Below the pieces are notes generated by a model that was not told where the DNA came from, searched no databases, and saw only the letters and a program-made list of their open reading frames with translations. Below, in pieces: positions 35,333 to 43,710 of a DNA stretch of 64,000 nt (positions are counted from its first letter, which is position 1; every line of letters starts with the position of its first letter). Origin of the DNA: JAABTH01 sp964492615 (GTDB lineage Bacteria > Bacillota > Dethiobacteria > DTU022); contig CAZBKZ010000003.1 in the NCBI GenBank assembly GCA_964492615.1, forward strand, positions 62,001 to 126,000, in the 5' to 3' direction. Made by a program: the position numbers and the translations under genes.

Positions 35333-36325
35333 TTACCTGTCTTTTACAGTATAAGGTCCTATATATTCACCGGAATTAACCAGGGTATTTTTTACACTGG
35401 CATGTTCAATTAAGGCTTCATCTCCAACTTCAGCATTGACCAGGTGTGAATAAGGCCCAATTATACAGCGAGAACCAACCCTGGTTCCTTTTTCGATTAC
35501 AGAACCGGGCCTGATAATTGTATCCGGACCCACCTCAACCTTATCATCAATATAGGTCGATCCCGGGTCTTCAATAGTAACTCCCTGCATCATCAGCCTG
35601 TGACAGATTCTTTCTCTCATTACTGACGCAGCTTCTGCAAGCTGCAACCTGGTGTTGATTCCCAGCCCCAGGCAGGGTTCATCCAGCTGATATGATTCTA
35701 CAGAATGCCCTTCGCCCGACAGGGCAGCAACCACATCAGTCAGGTAATATTCTCCCTGGGCATTAATGTTATTCACCAGAGGCAAATAATGCTTAAGCAG
35801 CCGGAGATCAAAGCAATAGGTCCCCGTATTTATCTCAGTTATCTGTTTTTCTTCAGCTGATGCATCCTTTTCTTCTACAATACGTAAAACCTGATTTCCA
35901 TTTCCTCTTACAATCCGGCCGTAACCGGTCGGATCTGCCATAATTACTGACGCAACTACAACAGAACAGTTTTTTTTAATCTTTAACAGAGTTTTAAGGT
36001 GTTCGGCAGTAAGAAGAGGAACATCCCCGCAAAGAACCATCAAGGTTCCTTCATCGGGTAAATCCGGCAGGGCTTGCATCACAGCATGCCCGGTTCCCTG
36101 TTGTTGCTCCTGCAGCACATAAGAACGATCTAAACCAATTTTCTCCTGAACCATTGAAGCGCTGTGACCAACAACAATACGAACCATTGATGTCAGTTCT
36201 TCAGCGCTTTCTAGAACATACTCAATCATTGGCCTGCCACAAAGCTCATGAAGTACTTTGGGCTGGCTGGAATACATACGTTTCCCTTCGCCGGCAGCCA
36301 GAATCAGAGCCCATGGCTGTTCCAT
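35333..36325 (-). CDS. glmU: GlmU-like uridylyltransferase lacking the acetyltransferase part
   Basis: The N-terminal ~230 residues are a complete uridylyltransferase: LILAAGEGKRM (8-18), QPKVLHELCGRPM, QQQGTGHAV, LCGDVPLL, GYGRIVR, EINTGTY. A short left-handed beta-helix stretch follows (about 250-325), then a stop at 330. Normal GlmU is ~455 residues and holds its acetyltransferase residues (E. coli Arg333, Lys351, His363, Tyr366, Asn377) beyond this point. The ~140 bases after the stop show no remnant in any frame I tried. So it can make UDP-GlcNAc only if N-acetyl-glucosamine-1-phosphate is supplied, or it is a different sugar nucleotidyltransferase. Position (spoVG-glmU-prs) is as in Bacillus. 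Confidence 0.88.
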   Translation of the reverse strand: MEQPWALILAAGEGKRMYSSQPKVLHELCGRPMIEYVLESAEELTSMVRIVVGHSASMVQEKIGLDRSYVLQEQQQGTGHAVMQALPDLPDEGTLMVLCGDVPLLTAEHLKTLLKIKKNCSVVVASVIMADPTGYGRIVRGNGNQVLRIVEEKDASAEEKQITEINTGTYCFDLRLLKHYLPLVNNINAQGEYYLTDVVAALSGEGHSVESYQLDEPCLGLGINTRLQLAEAASVMRERICHRLMMQGVTIEDPGSTYIDDKVEVGPDTIIRPGSVIEKGTRVGSRCIIGPYSHLVNAEVGDEALIEHASVKNTLVNSGEYIGPYTVKDR

Positions 36326-36403
36326 CCAAATTCCTCCCTGCAGTATAATCCTATCTATTATACTGCAGAAAGAAAGAAAAAGGCAAAATGTGAACTGAAA
36401 GAA

Positions 36404-36682
36404 CTAGTTTGAACTTACCGCAGCACTTTCTAACTCCCTGGCATAGGCATCAAGAACAGAGTTTTGAATAACCTGTCTTGCTTCAACATTGATAGGATGG
36501 GCAATATCTCTGAATTCTCCACTTGGCGTTCTTTTACTCGGCATGGCCACAAACAAACCGTTATTACCCTCAATAACCCTTACATCATGAACAACAAATT
36601 TATCATTCAGTGTAATCGATACAATCGCCCTCATTTTTCCTTCCTGAGTCAACCTCCTGATGCGCACATCGGTAACTACCAA
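36404..36682 (-). CDS. spoVG: SpoVG regulatory protein
   Basis: A 92-residue nucleic-acid-binding regulator found in spore-formers and non-spore-formers alike. Diagnostic segments are VTDVRIRRL, GKMRAIVSITLNDKFVVHD, FVAMPSKRTPSGEFRDIAHPI and a C-terminal VLDAYARE. TTG start with AAGGTGGG upstream. It lies just before glmU as in Bacillus. The 281 bases upstream, toward the NTP transferase, are A/T-rich and must hold its promoter; a TATAAT is present on the minus strand near 36860 but no convincing -35. Confidence 0.95.
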   Translation of the reverse strand: MVVTDVRIRRLTQEGKMRAIVSITLNDKFVVHDVRVIEGNNGLFVAMPSKRTPSGEFRDIAHPINVEARQVIQNSVLDAYARELESAAVSSN

Positions 36683-36963
36683 GCTAAACCCACCTTCCGG
36701 CTATGTAAATTAAATGAACCCTGCAGGTTTTATTATTCCTGAAACGTCTGTCTATATATAAAACCATGTGAAGGCATTCACTTGCTATTCCCGACAAATA
36801 ATACTATAACTATAGATTTTCATGCAAACATTGCCAATTGCCAGTATCTTCAGGTTTATTATAATGAAAACAGTTGCTTCTTTATTAGTAAAAGTGTACG
36901 TTTTTTAGAAGATTGCTTTACGAAAAAGTGAATATAATTACTTGAGTTGCAGAAGCAGCAGCC

Positions 36964-37719
36964 TTATCCGGTCAATATGCTTCTAACCAGCTCCAGGTCA
37001 CTGGGCTTGTCCACATCTATACCAATTTCCACGGCATCACAAAAAACTGCCCGTGCTTTCATAGAAAAGAGACGAGAAAGGAATAACTCGGCATCATTTA
37101 CCGATAGCTTTTTAAAAAGATACTTGACTATAAAAAACGGAGGGAAAATGCGCATTAGCTTAAGAGGCTTCTTGCGGTAAGATATAAACATTTCGAGGCG
37201 TGAACGGTTATCAAAAAACCAGCGAGGGTTGCAAAGTCCCAGGTTACCACCGGTCAGGTGTCCTTCCATCAGGCGAACGTAAGTCCTCTCTGTCTGGGGA
37301 AATTCTTTCAGGCATAATTCCCGGGTTAGAACAGGATAGTAGAAATCATGATCATGGGGAGCGCAAAGCTCCAAAAATCTTTCAATAACCCCGGCCCTGA
37401 TCAATGGTATGTCTCCAGTTACTACAAGACACAAGCGATTTTGATCAACATCATTAAAACCGGCGGCCAGATTATCCAGCATGGTGCCCCGCTCCGGTAT
37501 CACCCTGATACTATAACCGCTATTTTTTAGCTCATTTAATTCTTTTTCCGGCCCAACCACCGATACCTGATTAACTGAAGTTGATGCGCTTAAAGCATCG
37601 AGCACATACGTCAGCAAAAACCTGTTGTTGATTTTAATAAAAGCTTTGTTCGAGACTCCCTCATTAATAGTTAATGGGTCCGGTTTACCGGTACCGGCCA
37701 GCACTACCGCATCAAACAT
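36964..37719 (-). CDS. MobA-like NTP transferase domain protein
   Basis: A 251-residue nucleotidyltransferase-fold protein: MFDAVVLAGTGKPDPLT at the N-terminus (the usual AGG-x-S loop is replaced by AGTGKPD), SNKAFIKI (acceptor Lys), and VTGDIPLI with the metal Asp. The C-terminal ~100 residues, with a hydrophobic FPPFFIVKYLFK stretch, are not recognised. ATG 37719 follows GGTGGTG and lies one base after the ispE stop, so it is coupled to ispE. Such genes occur beside ispE in other Clostridia. Activated sugar or cofactor unknown. Confidence 0.8.
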   Translation of the reverse strand: MFDAVVLAGTGKPDPLTINEGVSNKAFIKINNRFLLTYVLDALSASTSVNQVSVVGPEKELNELKNSGYSIRVIPERGTMLDNLAAGFNDVDQNRLCLVVTGDIPLIRAGVIERFLELCAPHDHDFYYPVLTRELCLKEFPQTERTYVRLMEGHLTGGNLGLCNPRWFFDNRSRLEMFISYRKKPLKLMRIFPPFFIVKYLFKKLSVNDAELFLSRLFSMKARAVFCDAVEIGIDVDKPSDLELVRSILTG

Positions 37720-37720
37720 G

Positions 37721-38605
37721 CTAACACCACCTACAATTATTATCTGTCCAGCACAGGTAAGCTTCTGCTCCAAGTTGGTTGGCCAGGCCGGCAGCCCAGG
37801 CAGCTGTTTTTAGATTTTCGGAGAGCAAAAACAAGGTTGGACCACTGCCTGACAAACATAAATTCAGGCCAAATGTGCGATAACATTTTTTTAAGTATTT
37901 AATCTGATCCGAAGCATCCAGATCTGCGGTTTCAAGGGTATTGATAAACTCCCGACCAGTCCATTCCAATATTTTTAACCTGTTTCGTGATCTCACAGCC
38001 ATTAATAATGCATCAAGCCGCGGGGTTCCGATCAGGGAACGGTTAAAACTTGCATAAGCCTCAGCAGTTGATACCCTGGTGGCTGCAGGCAGAATAAGCG
38101 TTACCCAGAAAAAGGGCATGGCAGGAAGTTTTTCAAGGATTTCCCCTCTGCCCCGTGCCAGAACAGTCCCTCCCTGCAGACAAAAGGGCACATCTGAACC
38201 AAGTTCAGCTGCCAGTTTAAGCAGCTCGTGAATTCCAAGCCCGAGCTGCCAATAATTATTTAAACCAAATAAAACAGTGGCTGCATCACTGCTGCCACCT
38301 GCCAGGCCGGCAGCCACAGGGATATTCTTGTAAAGGGTTATATTTACTCCCGGCCTGCTTCCCGGATAGTTGTTTTTTAAAAGGTTTGCCGCTTTATATA
38401 CAAGGTTATCTTCAGTTGAAAGACCAATTTTTGTGCAACCGAAGACAATTCTATCCTGAGCAGACGGTTGTATCATTATAATATCGGATAGCGAAATCTG
38501 TTGCATCACCGTTTCTATCTCATGAAAACCGTCTAATCTCCTGCCATGAACGGTAAGTCCTAAATTTATCTTAGCAGGAGCCCTGAGAATCATCTGCTTC
38601 TTCAT
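37721..38605 (-). CDS. ispE: 4-diphosphocytidyl-2-C-methyl-D-erythritol kinase
   Basis: A GHMP kinase of the MEP isoprenoid pathway. The 294-residue protein has RAPAKINLGLTVHGRR at the N-terminus with the catalytic Lys region, the ATP loop PVAAGLAGGSSDAA near residue 95, and the C-terminal CLSGSGPTLF. It lies 2 bases after pncB. The same neighbourhood (veg ... ispE ... spoVG) occurs in Bacillus. Confidence 0.95.
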   Translation of the reverse strand: MKKQMILRAPAKINLGLTVHGRRLDGFHEIETVMQQISLSDIIMIQPSAQDRIVFGCTKIGLSTEDNLVYKAANLLKNNYPGSRPGVNITLYKNIPVAAGLAGGSSDAATVLFGLNNYWQLGLGIHELLKLAAELGSDVPFCLQGGTVLARGRGEILEKLPAMPFFWVTLILPAATRVSTAEAYASFNRSLIGTPRLDALLMAVRSRNRLKILEWTGREFINTLETADLDASDQIKYLKKCYRTFGLNLCLSGSGPTLFLLSENLKTAAWAAGLANQLGAEAYLCWTDNNCRWC

Positions 38606-38607
38606 GG

Positions 38608-39648
38608 TTACCTTACTTTTCTCAGACGGTCATTTTGTACAATTCCCGGTATCCGGCCTCTTTTAGCGATTGGCCTGCCGTTAACTTCTTTTAAATCCAT
38701 GGTCATATCAATAGCAGGAGCCCCGGAAATGAAACTACCCACACCAAATATGTCGGCTCCCGCCTCTGCAAGCAGGGTAATTCTTTCAACATCCAGTCCG
38801 CCCGAAACTATTAGCTGAACATGATGGAAGCCATCCAGGTCTAAACGTGCCCTTACTTCCCTGACCAGCCCCGGGGTCACCCCACCCCGCTCTCCCGGCG
38901 TATCAAGGCGGATACCGGACAGCCTCTCACCCAGTGCTTCTGCAACCCTTAACGCTTCTTCCGCTTCATCTTTAAATGTATCGACAAGGATAATACGTGG
39001 AGCATCCTGCGGAACAAATTGGTCGTAAGCTCTGGCCAGTTCAACAGTATCGCCTACAATTAAAAAAGCTGCGTGCGGAACTGTCCCAACCGGAGAACGG
39101 CCAAGTAAAAGAGCTCCAAGAATACAGCTGCAGTCATCTGCTCCCCCGATAACAGCCGCCCTCTCCATAACCGGTGCGACTGCAGGATGCAGGTGCCTGG
39201 CGCCGTAGCTAATTACTTTTCGGTCCCCCGCGGCATCTTTGCACTTTCTGGCTGCAGTTGCCCAGCCGCTCGAACTGGAAAGAATGCCAAGTAAAGCTGT
39301 TTCGTAAATACCAAAATCGCCATAACATCCTTTAATACGCAGCACCACTTCTTTTGAAGATATAGACTCCCCTTCAGAAAGAGCCCATATCTCAAGATTA
39401 CGGTTACGAAGCAAATAAAGGGTTTCGTCTATACCTGCAATTATACCCGGACCGGATGAAAAAATATCTGCTGTAACAACTGTATCAGCAAGTTTAATGG
39501 AACTAAGCAGGTCCCTGGTCCTGACAAAGTAGATATCGCTGGTCAAGCCCTGTTCAATCTCTGCACCAGTTGCTGAAAAAAAACGACTTTCAGGCTTAAT
39601 CTTAGTTTCGCCGACTTCTTTCAGCGTAATAAAATCATGCTTTTTCAT
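38608..39648 (-). CDS. pncB: Nicotinate phosphoribosyltransferase
   Basis: Makes nicotinate mononucleotide from nicotinate and PRPP in NAD salvage. The 346-residue protein is of the short form related to quinolinate phosphoribosyltransferase: SYGARHLHPAV, GADDCSCILGA, VGTVPHAAFLIVGDT and SGGLDVERI are visible. It is flanked upstream by a nicotinamidase-like gene 17 bases away, so the two would convert nicotinamide to NaMN in sequence. ispE follows almost without gap. Confidence 0.9.
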   Translation of the reverse strand: MKKHDFITLKEVGETKIKPESRFFSATGAEIEQGLTSDIYFVRTRDLLSSIKLADTVVTADIFSSGPGIIAGIDETLYLLRNRNLEIWALSEGESISSKEVVLRIKGCYGDFGIYETALLGILSSSSGWATAARKCKDAAGDRKVISYGARHLHPAVAPVMERAAVIGGADDCSCILGALLLGRSPVGTVPHAAFLIVGDTVELARAYDQFVPQDAPRIILVDTFKDEAEEALRVAEALGERLSGIRLDTPGERGGVTPGLVREVRARLDLDGFHHVQLIVSGGLDVERITLLAEAGADIFGVGSFISGAPAIDMTMDLKEVNGRPIAKRGRIPGIVQNDRLRKVR

Positions 39649-39665
39649 CTGATTCCTCCAGGTTA

Positions 39666-40181
39666 TTAAAAAATATTTACTCCCAGTGTTTTTTGCATTT
39701 CCTGTAGGGCGAAACGGTGAGCTTCCGGATCAAAACCGTTAACAGCCAACTGGTTTACAGTAACAGCGTAGTTTAGCATTCTTGCATCAGCGGCAGTGTA
39801 AAGCACACAAATATTGGTCACACACCCGGCCAGTTCCACTTCTTTTATTCCCAGTTCGCGCAAGGTTAAATCAAGATCCGTTCCGAAAAAAGCGCTGAAC
39901 CGCCTTTTATAGATAACTTTTTCCCCGGCCAAAGGTTCAAGCGTTTCAATAACTTCCCCACCGTCTTCGCCTTCAAGTGCGTGGGGTGGAAACATATTGA
40001 ACTCATGGTCATCGGCATAGTGGCGGTCACAAACATAGATAACCGGCAGTTGCTGCTGACGATAATATTTAAGTCTTTCTTTTACAGCCGGCACAAGTTG
40101 ATCAGCGACAGACCCAATATACAGGGCTCCCTCCGGCTTTATAAAATCATTAAGCATATCAATTACCAGTAAGGCTTTCAT
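39666..40181 (-). CDS. pncA: Isochorismatase-family nicotinamidase
   Basis: A cysteine hydrolase of the isochorismatase fold. The triad is visible: Asp8 (VIDMLNDF), Lys in KVIYKRRFSAFFGT, and Cys in GCVTNICVLYTA, with the cis-peptide region before it. Usual metal ligands (DRHYADDHEF, FPPHALEG) are present, which supports nicotinamidase over other family members. Two ATGs follow the GGGGGG ribosome site; the second gives the better spacing and 171 residues. Operon partner pncB strengthens the call. No signal peptide, so cytoplasmic. Confidence 0.88.
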   Translation of the reverse strand: MKALLVIDMLNDFIKPEGALYIGSVADQLVPAVKERLKYYRQQQLPVIYVCDRHYADDHEFNMFPPHALEGEDGGEVIETLEPLAGEKVIYKRRFSAFFGTDLDLTLRELGIKEVELAGCVTNICVLYTAADARMLNYAVTVNQLAVNGFDPEAHRFALQEMQKTLGVNIF

Positions 40182-40325
40182 CATGCTCCCCCCTTTACCG
40201 GTTAATACTATTCGCATGGCTATTCTACATTTAAGCCGGCAATCCCTCTATAGCTGAAGATTGCACTGCTTTTCTACTATGAAGTATAACAAAAAGTAAG
40301 CTGCCTGTAACGCCATGTAACACCA

Positions 40326-40357
40326 AATAAAAAAAGCCTGATCAACGATCAGGCTTT
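40326..40357 (-). terminator. Terminator after veg
   Basis: Minus-strand hairpin AAAGCCTGATC-GTT-GATCAGGCTTT followed by seven T. It separates veg from the pncA-pncB-ispE genes. Confidence 0.9.
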
Positions 40358-40421
40358 AGGAGCATTTGTATTCCTTAATTTTTCAAGATATTAATCAGGC
40401 TAAGCTTCCAGGCAATCTGCA

Positions 40422-40688
40422 TTAAAGACCAACAGTCCGACGCAGCTCACCCTCATCAAAACTCAACTCAACGGTTTCTGTTAAGACATCAGCATAGCTA
40501 AATGATAACCTCTGGAAATAGTTGTTCTCATCTACCCTGACTATAAATATTGAAGGATAAATACTTTCCAGAACTCCTTCTTTTTCAAAGGTTTTTCGTC
40601 TGCCGCGGTTTGCCCGCAGTTTAATTTTTTCACCCAAATGGGTTTCTAGCTTCTTGCGGATTTCAAATAGGACATCTTTAGCCACCAT
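40422..40688 (-). CDS. veg: Veg protein
   Basis: An 88-residue conserved Firmicutes protein, linked in Bacillus to biofilm gene control and spore outgrowth. Identified by RKKLETHLGEKIKLRANRGR, GVLESIYPSIFIVRV and the NNYFQRLSFSYADVLTETVEL C-terminal part (given here in pieces SFSYADVLTETVEL). It has its own strong promoter and terminator, so it is a single-gene unit as in Bacillus. Confidence 0.95.
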   Translation of the reverse strand: MVAKDVLFEIRKKLETHLGEKIKLRANRGRRKTFEKEGVLESIYPSIFIVRVDENNYFQRLSFSYADVLTETVELSFDEGELRRTVGL

Positions 40689-40719
40689 TTAAAACCACCT
40701 TATATTTATTCTAAATATG

Positions 40720-40749
40720 AGTATATCACAATATTCGCCATTATGTCAA
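40720..40749 (-). promoter_or_regulatory. veg: Sigma-A promoter of veg
   Basis: TTGACA, 18-base spacer, TATACT on the minus strand, 32 bases before the veg ATG. The Bacillus veg promoter is likewise close to consensus. Confidence 0.85.
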
Positions 40750-40808
40750 GAAATGGCGAGATTTAAGGCAGTAATCGGAGATGATAGGCCATATGGTTTA
40801 ATAAGAGG

Positions 40809-41285
40809 TTATTTTGTAAAACGATCGGCAACAGTAGTGGCTCCGTATGAATCAGGCTTGATAAAAGCCTGGTATCCGCTACCAATTACCATCCCGACAA
40901 CTTCTTTTATGATATCCCTGGTTTCGCCTTTTTCCCCAACATCGAGATGTATCTCCACATTAAGCTTTGTTTCACCATTTTGGGCCAATTGTTCCGTAAG
41001 GCGTGTAGCAACTTCAAGACTGAGAAAGGTTTCATAGTATATACGCTGGCGAAGACTTTCCATGTAGCGCGTTTTCTGCTTATGATAATAAAACCGCCCG
41101 CCTTTTCCGATGCGGTGAACTACAATTGCGGTTACAAAAATAACGCAGTCGTTTAGAAATGAGTGTGAGTCCGTGCCTATAATCAGCTTGTAAGAATCGT
41201 CGGGATATTTATTGGTAAAACCGACCAGGTCATCAAACAGCTCCTGAAAACTAATCTGCCCCATGGATGGGCTGGTAAAATACAT
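40809..41285 (-). CDS. YkuK-like ribonuclease H-like protein (DUF458)
   Basis: A 158-residue protein of the DUF458/YkuK family, predicted to have an RNase H-like fold. Supporting features are the IIGTDSHSFLND start of the fold with an Asp, YETFLSLEVA, and the EIHLDVGEKGETRDIIKEV segment with acidic residues typical of RNase H-like metal sites. Function is not established in the family. It starts 26 bases after ksgA ends and probably shares its transcript. In Bacillus this gene is not next to ksgA. Confidence 0.85.
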   Translation of the reverse strand: MYFTSPSMGQISFQELFDDLVGFTNKYPDDSYKLIIGTDSHSFLNDCVIFVTAIVVHRIGKGGRFYYHKQKTRYMESLRQRIYYETFLSLEVATRLTEQLAQNGETKLNVEIHLDVGEKGETRDIIKEVVGMVIGSGYQAFIKPDSYGATTVADRFTK

Positions 41286-41311
41286 CAGGTTTGCGACCTT
41301 TCAGAAGAATT

Positions 41312-42184
41312 TTATTTATCGTAATTATATGTGATGCCGGCTAACAATGCAAATTGTTCAACAGTTATGCTTTCCGGCCGATCTGCCTTATTTATTCCGG
41401 CCCGGTTCAATGCCTCTTCGGCAGCATCACGGCCTTTTTGCATATAGTTAACGAGATTGTTAAGAACAGTTTTACGTCGCTGCATGAACATACCCCTGAC
41501 CAGGTCCCGAAAATGACTTTCTATTTTTCCCTCCACAAGTGGCTCTTTTGGTTTCAGGCGCAATACGGCTGATCCGACCTTTGGCCGGGGCCAAAATACT
41601 GTACCTGCCACATTGAATAATAATTCACTGTGACAATAATACCGGCACAAAACCGAAAGAGCGCTGTAGTCTTTATCTCCCGGCCCTGCAGTAAGCTTAA
41701 GGGCTACTTCTTTCTGAAACATAAGTACTGCGCTGTGAAACGGAAAAGCATCATTGAACAGGTTATGCATAAAAGGACCTGAAATAACGTACGGCAGGTT
41801 AGATACTAATTTTATCGATTTGCCGGCGCTAAACTCGTTTCCAATCAGACTGTTCCATTTAACCTTAAGAGCGTCTTCATTGATAATGCGCACATTTGGG
41901 AAAGGTTGGAGAACATTTTTAAGCATTTCGACTAACCCGCGATCTATTTCTATTACAAGCAGCTCGGCATTTTGCCGGGCAAAAGCCATGGTTAATGCTC
42001 CTGCACCAGGGCCTACTTCAATTATCTTGTCTCCTTCTTTAACATCAAGAGCGGCAGAAATTTTGCGCACTATATTTCCGTCAACCAGAAAGTTTTGGCC
42101 CCACTGTTTTTGAGGCTTTAAACCATAGTTTCCAAACAATTCCCTGATAACGCGGGGTGAAGTCAGATTTGGAGTTTCGCTCAT
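41312..42184 (-). CDS. ksgA: 16S rRNA (adenine1518/1519-N6) dimethyltransferase
   Basis: Dimethylates two adenines near the 3' end of 16S rRNA during 30S assembly. SAM motif EVGPGAGALT, QNFLVDGNIVRKI at the N-terminus, SNLPYVISGP (motif IV) and the VGSAVLRLKPK strand are visible. ATG 42184 follows GGTGAG; the longer frame adds ten unconserved residues. 290 residues result. rnmV, which normally lies between tatD and ksgA, is not present; an SCP2 gene on the other strand sits there. Confidence 0.95.
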   Translation of the reverse strand: MSETPNLTSPRVIRELFGNYGLKPQKQWGQNFLVDGNIVRKISAALDVKEGDKIIEVGPGAGALTMAFARQNAELLVIEIDRGLVEMLKNVLQPFPNVRIINEDALKVKWNSLIGNEFSAGKSIKLVSNLPYVISGPFMHNLFNDAFPFHSAVLMFQKEVALKLTAGPGDKDYSALSVLCRYYCHSELLFNVAGTVFWPRPKVGSAVLRLKPKEPLVEGKIESHFRDLVRGMFMQRRKTVLNNLVNYMQKGRDAAEEALNRAGINKADRPESITVEQFALLAGITYNYDK

Positions 42185-42313
42185 TGGCTCACCGATTCCC
42201 GTAAAATAATACAAGCCTGCACCTTATTTTATAGCTAAGCGGCTAATACGGCAAACCCTCCGAAAGATATTGCTATAAATATTTTATTTATACTGAGTAA
42301 TCACAAAAATTTA

Positions 42314-42342
42314 ATGACAAATCAACATTTATGCTTTATAAT
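42314..42342 (+). promoter_or_regulatory. Sigma-A promoter of the SCP2 gene
   Basis: ATGACA, 17-base spacer, TATAAT. The leader is about 115 bases long and contains a second ribosome-binding site (AAAGGAGGG near 42391) followed by a possible nine-codon frame starting with CTG. Confidence 0.75.
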
Positions 42343-42462
42343 ATATTTTACAATAGTAATAATTTACCTGGTTAAGCATTTCGCACCCGGAAAGGAGGGC
42401 TGCCATCCTGACCGTTTTTTTCGAACTGTTTGCTTAAAAATTTTAAGGAGGCGTATTATCAG

Positions 42463-42789
42463 ATGGCTGATTTAAAAACACTTCTTGATAGTCTCAACAA
42501 AAAGATAGAGGCGGCAGATCCGGCAAAAATGAAGGGCGTCACTGCAGTATACCAGTTTGATCTTTCTGGTGATAACGGGGGAGTATTTCATGCCGCCGTT
42601 GATGATGGCAAAGCTGATTTAGTTGAAGGGGCACACGATAATCCCAATATAACCATAAGCATGTCGGCTGATGATTTTGAATCAATGCTTGATGGAAAGC
42701 TTAATGCTACTTCCGCTTTCATGGCCGGCAAATTAAAAGTAAAAGGTGATATGTCGCTGGCTATGAAATTACAGAGCCTGCTGGGTTAA
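42463..42789 (+). CDS. SCP2 sterol-binding domain protein
   Basis: A 109-residue single-domain protein of the SCP2/UbiJ-like lipid-binding fold. Visible features: a helical N-terminus, the YQFDLSGDNGGVFHAAVDDG strand region, ITISMSADDFESMLDGKLNATSAFMAGK (cut here to ADDFESMLDGK and FMAGKLKVKGD) and LQSLLG end. AAGGAGG lies 11 bases upstream of the ATG. It probably binds or transfers a hydrophobic ligand; which one is not known in Clostridia. It is a monocistronic unit with promoter and terminator. Confidence 0.88.
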   Translation: MADLKTLLDSLNKKIEAADPAKMKGVTAVYQFDLSGDNGGVFHAAVDDGKADLVEGAHDNPNITISMSADDFESMLDGKLNATSAFMAGKLKVKGDMSLAMKLQSLLG

Positions 42790-42861
42790 GTACTACTACC
42801 AGAGGCTTATAACGGCTTATCTCAAGCTTAAATAGACTAAAATATAAAGATAAAACAAAAA

Positions 42862-42888
42862 GGCGCTATCCCTGAACAGGATAGCGCC
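42862..42888. terminator. Bidirectional terminator between the SCP2 gene and tatD
   Basis: A 10-bp GC-rich stem GGCGCTATCC/GGATAGCGCC with a 7-base loop. TTGTTTTT follows on plus and CTTTTTGTTTT on minus, so it can serve both convergent genes. Confidence 0.88.
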
Positions 42889-42915
42889 CGTTGTTTTTCA
42901 TCAGTTAAAGTTAAA

Positions 42916-43710
42916 CTATCCGGCTCGATCCACCAGGCTGTCAGAAAAAAGACGGATAGCATTCAGGTAAACCTGTCGTGATAATTCATCAAGATCAATA
43001 TTGAGCTCCAGTGCCACTCTTTCGTAGGTAAGCCTGATGTATGAAGGTTCGTTCCGCTTACTGCGATAGGCCTGGGGCGGCAGGTAAGGCGCATCAGTTT
43101 CCAATAGCAGCCGGTTTGAAGGAATATGTTTTAACAGGTTACGCAATTGCTGGGAGCGCGGGTATGTGACCGGGCCGGCTATTGAGATGTAAAATCCGAG
43201 ATCCAGAAAAGCTTCCAACTCTTCAAGATTACCGGCATAACAGTGCATTACCCCTACTGAAGCAGCAGGCAGGTTCTCCTCTTTAAAAACCTGCAGTGTT
43301 TCCTGATTGGCTTCACGGCTGTGTATGATCACCGGTTTATTAATACGGCAGGCCATCCGCAGCTGCTCGCGAAAAACCTGCTCCTGTTCTTTGCGGGGTG
43401 AAAGGTTGCGGTAAAAATCCAATCCAATTTCTCCCACCGCTAGAACTGTTTCACCGGAAGCAAGCTTTTCAAGACGTTCCAGCCAACCTTCAGCAACCTT
43501 GGCTGCACTATGCGGGTGGATACCTACTGATGCGCTAATCCAGGGATATTTTAAACTTAATTCGATCGAACGTTTTGAACTCTTCTCGTCGGCAGCTGCG
43601 TTTACTATGGCAGCAATACCGGCAGTTTCGGCCCGCTTAAGCACTGCATCAAAATCACGTCTGAATTGAGGAAAATCCAGGTGAGCATGAGTATCAACCA
43701 GCACTGTCAT
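42916..43710 (-). CDS. tatD: TatD family metal-dependent hydrolase
   Basis: A 264-residue TIM-barrel deoxyribonuclease-like protein. Metal ligands are seen in DTHAHLDF (5-12), VGEIGLDFYR (Glu), IIHSREA, MHCYAGN and LLETDAPYLPP. Its ATG directly follows the metG stop, a conserved and translationally coupled pair. Family members act in DNA repair or tRNA/DNA 3'-end trimming. Confidence 0.95.
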   Translation of the reverse strand: MTVLVDTHAHLDFPQFRRDFDAVLKRAETAGIAAIVNAAADEKSSKRSIELSLKYPWISASVGIHPHSAAKVAEGWLERLEKLASGETVLAVGEIGLDFYRNLSPRKEQEQVFREQLRMACRINKPVIIHSREANQETLQVFKEENLPAASVGVMHCYAGNLEELEAFLDLGFYISIAGPVTYPRSQQLRNLLKHIPSNRLLLETDAPYLPPQAYRSKRNEPSYIRLTYERVALELNIDLDELSRQVYLNAIRLFSDSLVDRAG

